From the NCBI GenBank assembly GCA_027405735.1, contig JAPEHQ010000022.1:62001-126000 (forward strand): 64,000 nucleotides of DNA. Reading direction: 5' to 3'. Every line of letters begins with the position of its first letter. The stretch's first letter is position 1. This DNA comes from Mucor racemosus (taxonomy: Eukaryota > Mucoromycota > Mucoromycetes > Mucorales > Mucoraceae). Made by a program: the position numbers and the translations under genes. Positions 11,334-22,091 of the stretch are shown here, piece by piece. Below the pieces are notes generated by a model that worked only from the letters and a program-made list of their open reading frames with translations, was not told the origin of the DNA and made no database searches.

Positions 11334-13172
11334 TTAACGTTTTCTCTTGTTTCCTGGAGCAGGAGAAGGAGAAGGAGTTGAAAGAACACCCTCATCATCA
11401 TCTTCCTCCACTTGATAATTCTTTAAATTAGACAAGAAAGTAACTAATTCCTTCTCACCTTCTTCCGAATCAAATGGACGTTCATCAGCACCACCAATGG
11501 TACAAGTGAGTGGATCAGTCTTTACTTCATCATCATCAGGACTAGAACTATCACGATTAGCATCCACAATCCAACCACCTTCTGCCTGATCACCAACTCT
11601 CCAAATTTGATATCCATAGCCACAATCCTCCTCTAAAAACTGACGACGTTTTTCTGAAAAAGACATTTCATGAGTAGCATTTGTAACCAGAGTATAAAAT
11701 CTAGAATAAAAGCCCTTTTCATTTCTTTTTTTAGCACGAAGAACACGGCCTAATCTTTGAGCTTCTTGACGACGAGAACCAAAATGAGAAGAAACTTGAA
11801 TTAAAACAGTAGCTGCAGGCAAATCAAGGGAGGTATCGCCAATACGAGATAAAAATAATGTATTGATTTGTTTGGCCTTGAGAGATCTACGTGTTGCAAT
11901 TTGGTTCCATGTTAAATCTTCTTCCTTTTCTACGCTAGGAACATCTATTTGGAAACGAGACAATAGTTGACGAGCTTCTTCGGTGGGTGTGCCACCATAA
12001 ATGAAGGGTCGATTTACCTTTTCAGCATACAGCTTAAGTGCATCAATATGATCGCAGTAAACAAGTACTTTATCGCCCTTGGCTTCATGATATTGGATGA
12101 GCCTTTGACAGATTTGCATCTTTGTTGGACTGAGAATTGCCAATAAACTTTTAAGATGATGTCCATGACCTAAAAGGCCACCTTGAGTTTGTACACCATC
12201 ATGTGCACGCTGTATATAAGGATTCATATCTGACTCTACCTGTGTACAAATTACTTTGGCAATATATCCTTTATCTGCTAATTCTTTCCATTTAGCATGA
12301 TATAATGTAGGTCCGACTAATGTTTCTAGATCACCAATCTTTTCATCTTCACGCAACATGGTAGCTGTCAAACCTAATCTCACCTTGGCCTTGATCTTGG
12401 CAATTGCTTTTGCGAAATTATTGGCTGGTACACAATGCACCTCATCTAGAATGATCAATCCCCATTCTGTTTTATCAATGAAATTACTCATTCTCTTTGA
12501 ATCGGCTGTTCTACTCTTATTATCAACAAGCATGGTATAAGTTGTAAACAAAACGCCCGCAGGACCATTATAAGGCCATTTCTTAGCCCCAGCAAACATA
12601 CCGGTCTTGGATGCCATCAATGATGTAAATCGCAAGAATTCTTTGGAAAACTGTTCCGCAGCGATGATGGTTGAACAGACGACTAATATTGGTTTTTGTA
12701 TAGCATTGGCGACTAGAATGGAAGTTAATGTTTTACCGGCACCACAAGGTAAAACAATAATACCAGACCGAGCAAAATGCTGTTTAGGATCAGGGTTTGT
12801 GGTATCTACAATTGCTTCGAGAGCTTCACGTTGGTAAGGTCTAATTTCAACATTTGGTTGCAAGGGCAATTCAAGGCGATTGCAAGTTGTATCACTATTG
12901 TAATAAAAATCTGGTAAAGCAGCTTTAGGCTTTGTTGCCGTGGTGCGAGGTTTGGGTGTAGTAGGAGGCGAAGTCTTTTTTTTCTTTGATGATGGTGTAG
13001 TGGTTGTTTCTTTTATTTCTTCATTTACAGTCAAAGCCAAGGTATCAGTAGCTGTTGTAGAAGGAGAGAGAGAAGCTACATTTGGCTCATTATCTTGCTT
13101 CTTCTTTTGAACAAATGCCAAGATATCTGCAAGTCGCTTTTGTCTGTCGTTATCGACAGTAGACAAGACCAT
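11334..13172 (-). CDS. XPB/ERCC3-like SF2 DNA helicase, short N-terminus
   Basis: Single exon, 612 residues. The helicase core matches XPB (Rad25/Ssl2), the TFIIH DNA translocase. IRPYQREAL lies near residue 110, Walker A LPCGAGKT at 141-148, DEVH box at 243-246, LTAT at 268-271 and the XPB-specific RED triad at 274-276. GDTSLDLP lies near 445-452 and motif VI QRLGRVLR at 472-479. Canonical XPB is about 770-840 residues with ~300 before this core. Here only ~110 precede it, and most are Thr/Lys/Pro-rich. Short inserts occur between the two lobes (GGLLGHGHH) and before motif V (residues ~410-432). The C-terminus is acidic. It could be a diverged second XPB (compare the XPB-R paralogue of trypanosomatids) or the only copy; this cannot be decided from the window. 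Confidence 0.88.
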   Translation of the reverse strand: MVLSTVDNDRQKRLADILAFVQKKKQDNEPNVASLSPSTTATDTLALTVNEEIKETTTTPSSKKKKTSPPTTPKPRTTATKPKAALPDFYYNSDTTCNRLELPLQPNVEIRPYQREALEAIVDTTNPDPKQHFARSGIIVLPCGAGKTLTSILVANAIQKPILVVCSTIIAAEQFSKEFLRFTSLMASKTGMFAGAKKWPYNGPAGVLFTTYTMLVDNKSRTADSKRMSNFIDKTEWGLIILDEVHCVPANNFAKAIAKIKAKVRLGLTATMLREDEKIGDLETLVGPTLYHAKWKELADKGYIAKVICTQVESDMNPYIQRAHDGVQTQGGLLGHGHHLKSLLAILSPTKMQICQRLIQYHEAKGDKVLVYCDHIDALKLYAEKVNRPFIYGGTPTEEARQLLSRFQIDVPSVEKEEDLTWNQIATRRSLKAKQINTLFLSRIGDTSLDLPAATVLIQVSSHFGSRRQEAQRLGRVLRAKKRNEKGFYSRFYTLVTNATHEMSFSEKRRQFLEEDCGYGYQIWRVGDQAEGGWIVDANRDSSSPDDDEVKTDPLTCTIGGADERPFDSEEGEKELVTFLSNLKNYQVEEDDDEGVLSTPSPSPAPGNKRKR

Positions 13173-14496
13173 ATTTCCCTTTTTTTTTTCTTTTGGTGTT
13201 GCGTATTTGTATAAAGAAAAAATTTCAATTAAAATCGACTGTGGTTTCTATAACAATTTTTTCAGAGGCTTTCAATGCTGACTTTTGACTGGATTGTTTT
13301 CAGATTTCACTCACGGCGTTCCAATCAGGTTTTAGCTAAATCAAAGAGGAAATATCAATTCATATATAAATGCTTGCACAGTTCTATACTGGATTCATAT
13401 GACCAAGTATGGATAACTATGACTCCTACGAATATAACTGCTTACATCATTTTTTGACCGCAGTAAAATTGTTATAAATGGTAATTTATGCCCCTTGTTT
13501 TTATGTTGAACCTGGTGTGACATTTATGTGTCAGATTTGCAAGTTTAATGGCACATACATTCAGGACTTAGACTCAGGGCAAATACTATTTTCTAGTCTT
13601 TACATATACACGATGATCTGAACATTTTTATTTTTGAATTTATTGCAACAAGAGTACCTTTAACCCTGACTTTTATAATCACATCTTGTCTATAAACTTT
13701 ACATTGCACTTTTGTACAGCTTTATTTGGATTTTTACATACAAATGTATTTGTAAGGATAATGTTTGCCTTTTCAATTGTATGTATAAAATTACCAATAT
13801 CACGATTATTTATATAATATATATTCTGGACGAGAAGAGGGTGTTTTACTCTTCAAGAATCTCTCAAGCTTTTTTTTTTTTGTAGTATTTTCAATATCTA
13901 ATGATAATTGATCCAATAGACAAACATAATGTTTATGTTTTCATTTTTTTTATCGGCATTTGTCTGTTGAACTCCCTCATTGATATGTCAAAACTATTGA
14001 AATGTTTGAAATTACTTCAATGTACGTGTTTGTCTACACTGCGGATTGCCTGTAGATTGCTTGCAATTTGCTTGCAGATTACTCGCGATTGGATTGCGCT
14101 GTACCAAATCAAGCACTTTATTGGCTAAAATCAACCAATAGGTGCATCTATTGACCTGGAATGGAAGTTTCTCTGCTTCTTAACCTAATGAAAATATCCA
14201 AATACTAATTGTAGACTCCCCATCATAATAATAGATACTAGCTGTCCAAATGTAGACCTTTTAAATTACATAATATTCGACTGTAACATTAGTAATAATA
14301 TTGTATACATAATATACTCGCAGACAATTTGTAAATTCAATATTACTAATGAGAAGTTTCAAATATCATCATTAGCATTATTGTTATGAAATTGCTTTCG
14401 TCATATCTGCAGTAAAAAGGGGTAAATTTTATAAAAAGAGCTTAAAAAAAGATACTGTTTAAATCCTTCGTTATTAAATTACGGATAATCTGCAAT
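13173..14496. other. Intergenic, no gene seen
   Basis: Upstream region of the XPB-like gene. T-rich leader near 13170-13260, then AT-rich DNA with only short open frames (13275-13457, 13901-14128) lacking recognisable content. Around 14020-14100 a short GC-richer patch repeats variants of TTGC(A/T)GATT. Confidence 0.55.
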
Positions 14497-14690
14497 AAAA
14501 TGCTATTTCTTCTACTACTTCCCTATTCATATTTTCATATTATTTGGTTATTGATATTTATCTGGCAGTTGTTATGTCGACTGTCAGTTGTTCCACAATT
14601 TTGAATGCATTGTTGTTGGGTTGTTGATATCTTGATTTACCTGGTCAAAAACGGCTCTTAAATTGGTTTTTGACAATTTCAGCTAGCATT
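14497..14690. repeat. Dispersed repeat block, direct copy at 31,720-31,895
   Basis: By eye these two stretches align over ~180 bp in the same orientation, sharing blocks such as ATCTGGCAGTTGTT, TGTCAGTT and TTGATTTACCTG. In both places the block lies 5' of a copy of the larger dispersed repeat, but those larger copies are in opposite orientations. Confidence 0.7.
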
Positions 14691-14751
14691 GGTGTCGAGC
14701 CGGGATTTGCCAGCCAAATTTACTAGTATAAGCTGGGCTCGACAGCATCCA

Positions 14752-16140
14752 TACTCTCATGTAAAGTTAAAGGTTATCAGAATCAAAATTCGCCAAGATA
14801 GGGTTTCCATTGTCGATTTTTTACAGTTGTAAAAAGTAGGTTCCAGATGGTTTTCGAATTTTTTGCCCAATATTGGGTCGAATTACGTCAAATCTTTAAC
14901 GAAGATGTACTTTTTCTCTATGGACCATTGCTATCTGTCCAAAAATAAAAGATTTAGTACCAGAATATACGTGCACTGGCCTAGCATTGATCAAAGCTGA
15001 CCTAAAATCGATCGTAAAAGACTGAGTGCCTTAATTAAGGCATTACTTTTTTTGTATCCACAAGATAGATCCAACTGAAAACTACTCTGCAATTTTTGTT
15101 TCAGCAAAGAATCTTGATTTTTCGTCGAGATAATCAAAATAATAGTTCATATTACAGCTTCAAACCTATACCAACTGAGTTCCAAAATTAATTTGTAAAA
15201 TCGATCAAAAAATGATTCAACAAACAAAATTGTTTAATAGCTCATGAATTGCAAAGTAAGTAAACCTAGCGTATTAGGTATTTTTTGTACAGTCTTGAAT
15301 TCTGCATCCACCTAAATAAAATTCAAACAAATGTTTCACGTTAAATTTTGCGTAAAATGTGATTGAAATTTTGGAGGTTTTTTGAATATATACATCACTT
15401 TTTATAAGCACGTTTAAAATATGAGTAATGAAGATGATACTACGCCAAATTATCTATCGATCCAGTTATTTCTGGCCCTTATAGCTATATTTGTCGTAGA
15501 GAAAACAAGATTTTCGTCAAGAAAAAGTTCAGATTCAGAATTTAGGACGAGGGTATACAAGGGAAAAATTGAAGCAAAACTGATGAATATTCTTTTTTAC
15601 ACATTTTTGAGTATATCTCTACGAAAAATCAATATTTCAAAAAAAAAAAAATTGAGTCCAAGAGAGCTCAACGAGGCCAATAATATGAATATAAAAAAAA
15701 TATTGCTCAATTTAACGAATATTTCAAAATCTACTACAAAAACGCCAAAAAAAATGGAATAAAAAAAAAAGTACTCAGAATTATTTCATACTTAAATATG
15801 TTATAGAGCACTTTTAAAAAAGTAAGTTTTATTATTAAAAGTTGTTAGCAACGCTTAATATTCTGTAGAGATATTAAGGCTCAAAGGTTTTGACTTTACC
15901 AGTAAAATACCTGCAAAAATCTGAAACATTAACATTGAAAAAATTATACCAACTGCAAAAAATAGGATATTTCCAAAAACTCATTTTTAGATAAAAGTTG
16001 AACATCTTAGGTACATTAGCATTTAACTTTTTCTTGGCATTATTTAGTGAAAAAAAAAAGTAGAGCAGGGATGAAAAGTCGGACCCAGTTTTTTAAGGAA
16101 AAAGCAATGAATTTTGCATGCTTTTGATTTTTTCGTGAGA
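14752..16140 (+). repeat. Dispersed repeat family, copy A
   Basis: Aligns by eye, inverted, with 32,236-33,612 (copy C) over about 1.4 kb, roughly 75-80% identical. Parts also match 21,150-21,860 (copy B, same orientation). It carries a 113-codon frame at 15421-15762 whose central part, RVYKGKIEA then KIN(I)..K..L and LN(L/I)TNI.KST, is shared with a frame in copy C. Element class not recognised. No terminal repeats or target duplication were found. Confidence 0.75.
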
Positions 16141-16763
16141 TATAAAGTAAAGTCAGAAACAGATAGCATAATGTGGCCAGTTCATATATATTGTGTAATG
16201 TCTAAACTATAGTCTAAAAAGAGTTTAATATGGGGTGGTCAATCATAGAAATAATGACACGTTCCAATTTTGAAGATTGGAAACATTGAAAATTAAATTT
16301 TTGCTCGGATGGATATCTAGATTATGAATCATTTTTCTAAGCGAAATCGCAAACAATAAACATCAGCACGTGAAGCAATGTATTAGCACGAGTTTAATTA
16401 TATATACTTTTGTGCCAATAATTCGAGTATTTAAATTGCAAAGGCCCAAAATGTCAACCCAGATCAAAAACCAATGATTTGGAAGCTGGAATTGATTTCA
16501 TTGCATTTTGCAGAATATAAATATTGACTTGGAAAAAAAAAAAGCCAGTTTATGTGGGGGGAGGGGGGTTCAACATCAAATTTTTATTGGGAATCAAGGT
16601 ACATTTCTGTTTCTTTTACAGTGTACAGAACGTGTATGAAATTAATAATTGATATAATTAAGAGATATAATAATAACTATGATATATAATATAAAGGAAA
16701 AGGAAAAGGAAAAAGGAACGAGAATAAATATGTATAGTACAATTGAAATAAAATAAAATAATC
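16141..16763. other. Intergenic, repeat edge and 3' UTR
   Basis: Tail of the dispersed repeat, then AT-rich DNA with a G-rich run at 16555-16568 and the 3' UTR of the 7TM gene. No gene seen. Confidence 0.5.
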
Positions 16764-18382
16764 TTAATGCTTTGAAGCGTATTCTACTAGATCCATTTGA
16801 GAAGTTTCACCATCATCTATGATATTTTCATCATCAAGATGGTGGGGTTGATGATGAGAAAATGGAAAAGGACGCTTTTCTCCATTGAATTCTCTATGGT
16901 CGGTATAATATTCAGCATCTTGTAATGGAATACCTGCAGGTGATACTTTTATTTCTCTAGCTTCGGCCGTTGATAAATCAGCTAAATGTTGTTGGTTTTT
17001 GTTACCTTTCGACTCTGGTGAATTGTGAGGTAACTGGTGGTTATTGTGTTTGTGAAATACATTTTGGTATTGAAGTTGTTGTAATTTTAATTCATCAAAA
17101 GCGTTGTGACTAAGAGTCCCTTGAGCACCAGTGTTGTTGTGATTGCTAGTAGTTGCAGAATATTCCTGGGTTGAAAAGTTGGTATATGTAACAAATTGGC
17201 CAGTTTGACTAGCTGATTTTTCAGCACTGGATGTTTTTAATCCAAGAGAAGTACCATCGTCTACTTTGGGGTTGAAAATAATGGCAACTTCTACACCTAA
17301 AGTAGCAACAGCACCTAAAAAGTTCCAGATGGCACCCAAAACAATTGAACCGATAATATTGACAAGAATGATTTCACGCAAGATACCAAAGATCAATAAA
17401 AAGATGGCAAACATCAATAAACATGTAGTAATAATACTCATTACAGCACGGATTTTGAATATACCGGTTTGAACCGAAACATAACGAGGGCCAGTAGTCT
17501 TAAATTTCGTTAAATGAGCACCTAAAATACGAATCAATCTATAACCTGAGAAAAATACCGCAACGGAGAGACTAAAGCAATGAATAAACCAAAAGATGTA
17601 CAATAATCTTGTGAATATTTGAGCAAGTTGTAGGTTTGTCTCGGCTAGAATTCCTGCAGCCAACGACATGACATTGTTTATAATGAATGGAGCCAGGAAG
17701 ATTGTACAACCAATTAAATCTACTAGTCTAGGTGAAGGTAACCAACTGTTTGCAATTACTCTGTGGCTCTAAATAAATTACAAGTCAGTACGGGCATATT
17801 GAGGAAGTTTAGTATAAATGTAACTTACATCTGCAAGAGTTTGTGCAATACCAATTAAATACAAAGCAAATGCACCAAAGCCAAATTGCCATGGAAATTC
17901 AAAAATAACTATAAAAGTAACATGCGCCATAATTAGGACATGAAAGTATATCACATGGATCAAACTTACATGAACGAGAAATCATATCTGGGCAAATATC
18001 TGCAATAAGCACTGTGCTTGATATTAATCTCACTACAATAAAATAATTAATTAAACTTATTGCGCACACGCAGACACATGGAAATGATTCACTTACACAA
18101 ATTGAAGAGAATAATAAAAAGCAACATACAATCAATAGGTTTAGGACGGAAACAACCTTTTGAAATATTTATATCGAATAATCTGTGTCCTTTAATCACC
18201 ACTCTATGTGTTAAAAGAACGATACCAACGACAACTGCAATACCAGATAAACCAACATTGATTCCATGAACAATTGTCATTGCTTTGCTTTCAACACAAT
18301 CTTGTAAAGTAAGTCGCCAATCACAATGACAAACTCCGTTCACGCATACTCTTGATAATGTCTCGTAGTTAGTTGAACTCAT
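16764..18382 (-). CDS. Seven-transmembrane protein, GPCR-like, function unknown
   Basis: Four exons: 18382-18097, 18032-17970, 17908-17829, 17768-16764. All joins keep frame and give 477 residues. Seven hydrophobic segments can be read: around GLSGIAVVVGIVLL; CMLLFIILFNL; FGFGAFALYLIGIA; LIGCTIFLAPFIINNVM; LLYIFWFIHCFSLSVAVFF; SIITTCLLMFAIFLLIFGIL; and GSIVLGAIWNFLGAVATLG. The short N-terminus has four Cys (VCVNGVCHC...DC), probably extracellular. The ~140-residue C-terminal tail is hydrophilic and His/Asn/Gln-rich, as in some fungal 7TM receptors. I cannot assign it to a named receptor class. It could also be a non-receptor membrane protein. No signal peptide beyond the first membrane segment. 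Confidence 0.75.
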
Positions 18383-21149
18383 CTATGGCGTATAATGAGA
18401 AAAGAATAAAAAAGAGAATAAGAGAGAAGGAAAGGAACATAGACTGACAAAACATCAATCAAATGTCTTTATTATTACACACTAATTTCTTTTTTTTTTT
18501 GCGCTGAGTTGAGACATTAAACTCTAAATAGTCTTGTGTATCTGACTTGTTGTATTTAATTGGGGGTTTCTATTACATCTCAGTAATAAACAAAAAGAGT
18601 AAAATCTAACCAGTTATAAGCTGTAGATCTTGTACTCTCAAGCACCATAATTGGACAGAAGTGCTTTATTTACTTACATGTAGGACTCTAAAATCCAAAA
18701 GCTCGTTTATTTGAAACTCAATGATATTTGAAAATTATATGAATTGCAACCATAGCACAAGAATTTATGTATTTATATATATTTTTTTTGTAAGCGCTTA
18801 GATAAGACAATGATGCATTTAATTTTAAAAATTCATATCTTAAATGAAATTATCTTATTCTTTATGCAGCAATACGGTTTTGATATCTCCCCACCATTCT
18901 TTATTGAATCAAATCAATTTTACATGTTTGCTCTCCTGTGAGAATAAAAACCAAAAAATAGGTAACAAAACATTTTATAAAGGAAGAGTCCTATACTGTT
19001 TTAGTTAGATATTAATCCTATAACCAAAAAGAAATAAGTTATATATGCCGCCTCCAGTTGTTTAATTACAAAAACGAGGTAAACCTAGACATTTTAACGT
19101 GGCATAGGCTCTTGTATTAACCAAGTACGACCATCTATGATTGATAGAATGAACTAGAATTCATGATTTTTGCCTATCTTTTTTTTTTTTTTTCTTTTTT
19201 TTTTTCGGTAGGACGCTGATAAGAAAAAACCTTCTATTTTTACCTATTCGTTAAATTGTTCATTTAACCATGGGTAGAAAAGTCATATCAAAGTATAGAA
19301 ACATGTTATAGACAAGATTTTTATTTGAGTGAATTTGCAAGGGGAAATTTATAAAAGTAAATCAGTATGTATTTTTTTTTCTTTTTTGTAGATCATCATA
19401 TTCAAGCAGTTTAATAAAAGGCATATTATAGATTTGTCATGAAATCAAATAGTTTAAGAGGAGAGCGAGGTGGTTGTAACGTTTGAATTAAATTATTCGC
19501 GCGGCAGTAACACAATAATTCAACTATAAATAATGAAATACTATTTGCAATAGTAATAACCTCGTTATTTTGATGACTTCATCACGATTGTTCCTTTCAA
19601 AACTGAAGCATTACGAATTAAGCTTTTTTTTATTTATTAATCAACAAAATTTGTGGGGAAATGTTTCCTTTGAAGAAATAAGGTGTAAACAACAGAGATT
19701 TTCGTTTTAATGCATGTACATAGCTTTTATTAAATCCGCCTGCTTTTTTTTTAGTGATTTTATGAATCTTTCCTCCTTCAGAATGTTTGTTTGTATACAG
19801 TACTAGCATTTATCGATCAGGGGACATTGACACAGTCTAATAGAAAATTGCGTATTGTAGTACACTGTCTTTACAAAAGATTAAAGTTTGACTAACGCTT
19901 TTTGAATGTCTAATTCGTTTGTCACACTGTCCGTGAGTACAAAAGCCAATCCAGATATGCCTTGTTGGGGCATTGCTTAAAGTTGCATAAAAGGGAATAT
20001 ACTTTCCTATTAAAAACTTGCTTTCATATGCCTATCTATACTCAAATTAATACAGTGAAATTTATACCTTTTGGACTGAAAGGCTATATGTCTGCAAATA
20101 TACGGCATTTTCAACTCCATGGCACCAACGCCCGCTGATTTCGGTACACAAAGCTGCTATTTCTAAATTAAAAATTGAGTGGAGGATGTTGAACTTTGTT
20201 TCCGTCCCGTTAAAAAAGTAAACCAATAATATCGATATAAAGTAATTGCCTTCAATAGTGCTTGTTAGTAGCAAGAACTTTACCAAGATCCCAACCAATT
20301 TTTGCACTACTCGGAATTGAATTGATGATATAGCCCACTAACTATTTTGTCACGAAAACTTAATTTCGAGAAAAAGTACGTCCATCTCTCTAAATCCTGG
20401 TTCACTCCTACGAATATATTATCCTACTTTACTGGTTACGTAAATTCATTGATTTTATTGCATCGTATACTCTATAGCTTGATTTTTACAGTAATAGCAG
20501 GATTTATCATATCATAAGCGGAGATTCAATTACATTTTCAGGAACCAAAATGTTAGATAATCTATAATAATAAAATTACGAAAATCTCGAGATCTCCATG
20601 CAAAACAAGCGTTTCCTTAAAAGACAAAAGTTCATAGATAGCTATCAGCAAAAAATATTAAATACAGTGTTACTTCTTTGCTTAAAATACTTCAAAATCC
20701 TTGTCAAACTACAACAGGTTTCAGAATACTGTAAAAATCCATTTATAAAGCTTTTAAGGTTTATTCTGTATATTATGACATATTCAAGACTTGTACATTA
20801 AATGGCATTATTTCCTTGCATATGCAATATATTGTGGTAAATTTTTCATTTGTACATCTAAAAACCAAAGATATATACGCTCTGGTTTTAATATCGGTCA
20901 TGCATTATTTTTAAAAATGCATGCAAAAATATTTCATGTCCCGGTTTTGCAAAAATCCAAAACCTCTCATTTCCTGGAGGTTTACTAAATCTCTGGAACA
21001 TTACGAAGATGAATAACGTTTTATAGCATATTTTGAAGCATCTGAGATATTTATCTTTATTCTTAATTTTGACATTAGCTATGGAAAAGGACTTGTGTTT
21101 TGATTTTGAAAGCAAAAGATCGAAAAGTCAGTTAAATGATATCATATGT
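18383..21149. other. Long intergenic region, no gene seen
   Basis: 2.8 kb of AT-rich DNA with T tracts (18491-18500, 19176-19206) and scattered short open frames that show neither domains nor codon bias. Nothing else supported. Confidence 0.55.
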
Positions 21150-21860
21150 TCAAAAAGCACTCAAAACAAGTAAGTTTTATTATCAGAAAGTGTTCATATA
21201 TCTTAATTTTTTACCGAGATATAAAGATTGAAACCTTCGACTTTTTTTTTTGTTTTTTTTATAGGGTCATCGTAGCAGATAGACATTATTTTTATTATTT
21301 TGAATGGAGACTTAATATATATGCACTGCTATAACGTGCAAATAGCACAACGTAAACTAAAGTCAAGAGATTGTGAGGTCTCCATCAGTGGACCTGAAGT
21401 GGGAAAATGTTGGGGTATAAGATAAATTAAATAAGTTGGGAAAGAAATCTGCTAGAATAAGGTGGCGCACCGACTTTTTTTTGGCAGTAGATCAACGGCA
21501 AAAATCTGAAACATTAGCACTAAAAAAATTATACCAACTGCTAGAGATAGGATATTTCAGAAAACGCGTTTTTGGATTAATCTTGAACATCTCAGGTACA
21601 TCGGCACATAATTTTTTCTTGATGTTATTTAGTAAAAAACAAAGCTGAGCACGGATGAAAAGTCGGACTCAGCTTTTTAAGGGAAAAGCGGTGGATTTTA
21701 CGCGTTTTTGAGTCTTTCGTGAGATGTAAGATGAATTCAGGAACAGGTAACATAATATGACCAATTTATATCTATCTAACAGTACCCAGGATATATCATA
21801 CAAGCGTTTGGTACCGAATTACTTATAGAAAAGAGAGCACACTCCAATTTGGAAGATTGA
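21150..21860 (+). repeat. Dispersed repeat family, copy B, interrupted
   Basis: 21,150-21,250 matches 15,805-15,900 of copy A. 21,482-21,740 matches 15,905-16,147. Between them lie ~215 extra bases (about 21,255-21,480) absent from copies A and C. The extra segment is bordered by similar T-tract sequences (TTCGACTTTTTTT and ACCGACTTTTTTT), which suggests a nested insertion. Confidence 0.65.
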
Positions 21861-22091
21861 AAACTATGAAAATTCTACATCCAACAAAACAATTATTCAC
21901 TGATTTTTTTTTTTTTTTTTTTTTGTATGCTGATATTTATTATAGTAATGATAAAAAAAAAGTAAAAATATCTTATGCTTTTAATATGCTTCTATATATG
22001 AAAGTTAATAAAGGAAGGGGGGGAAAATGAATTTTTTATACGGAATAATAGAGAAATGTTTACAAAAGGAAAAAGGGGATTATTAATAAAT

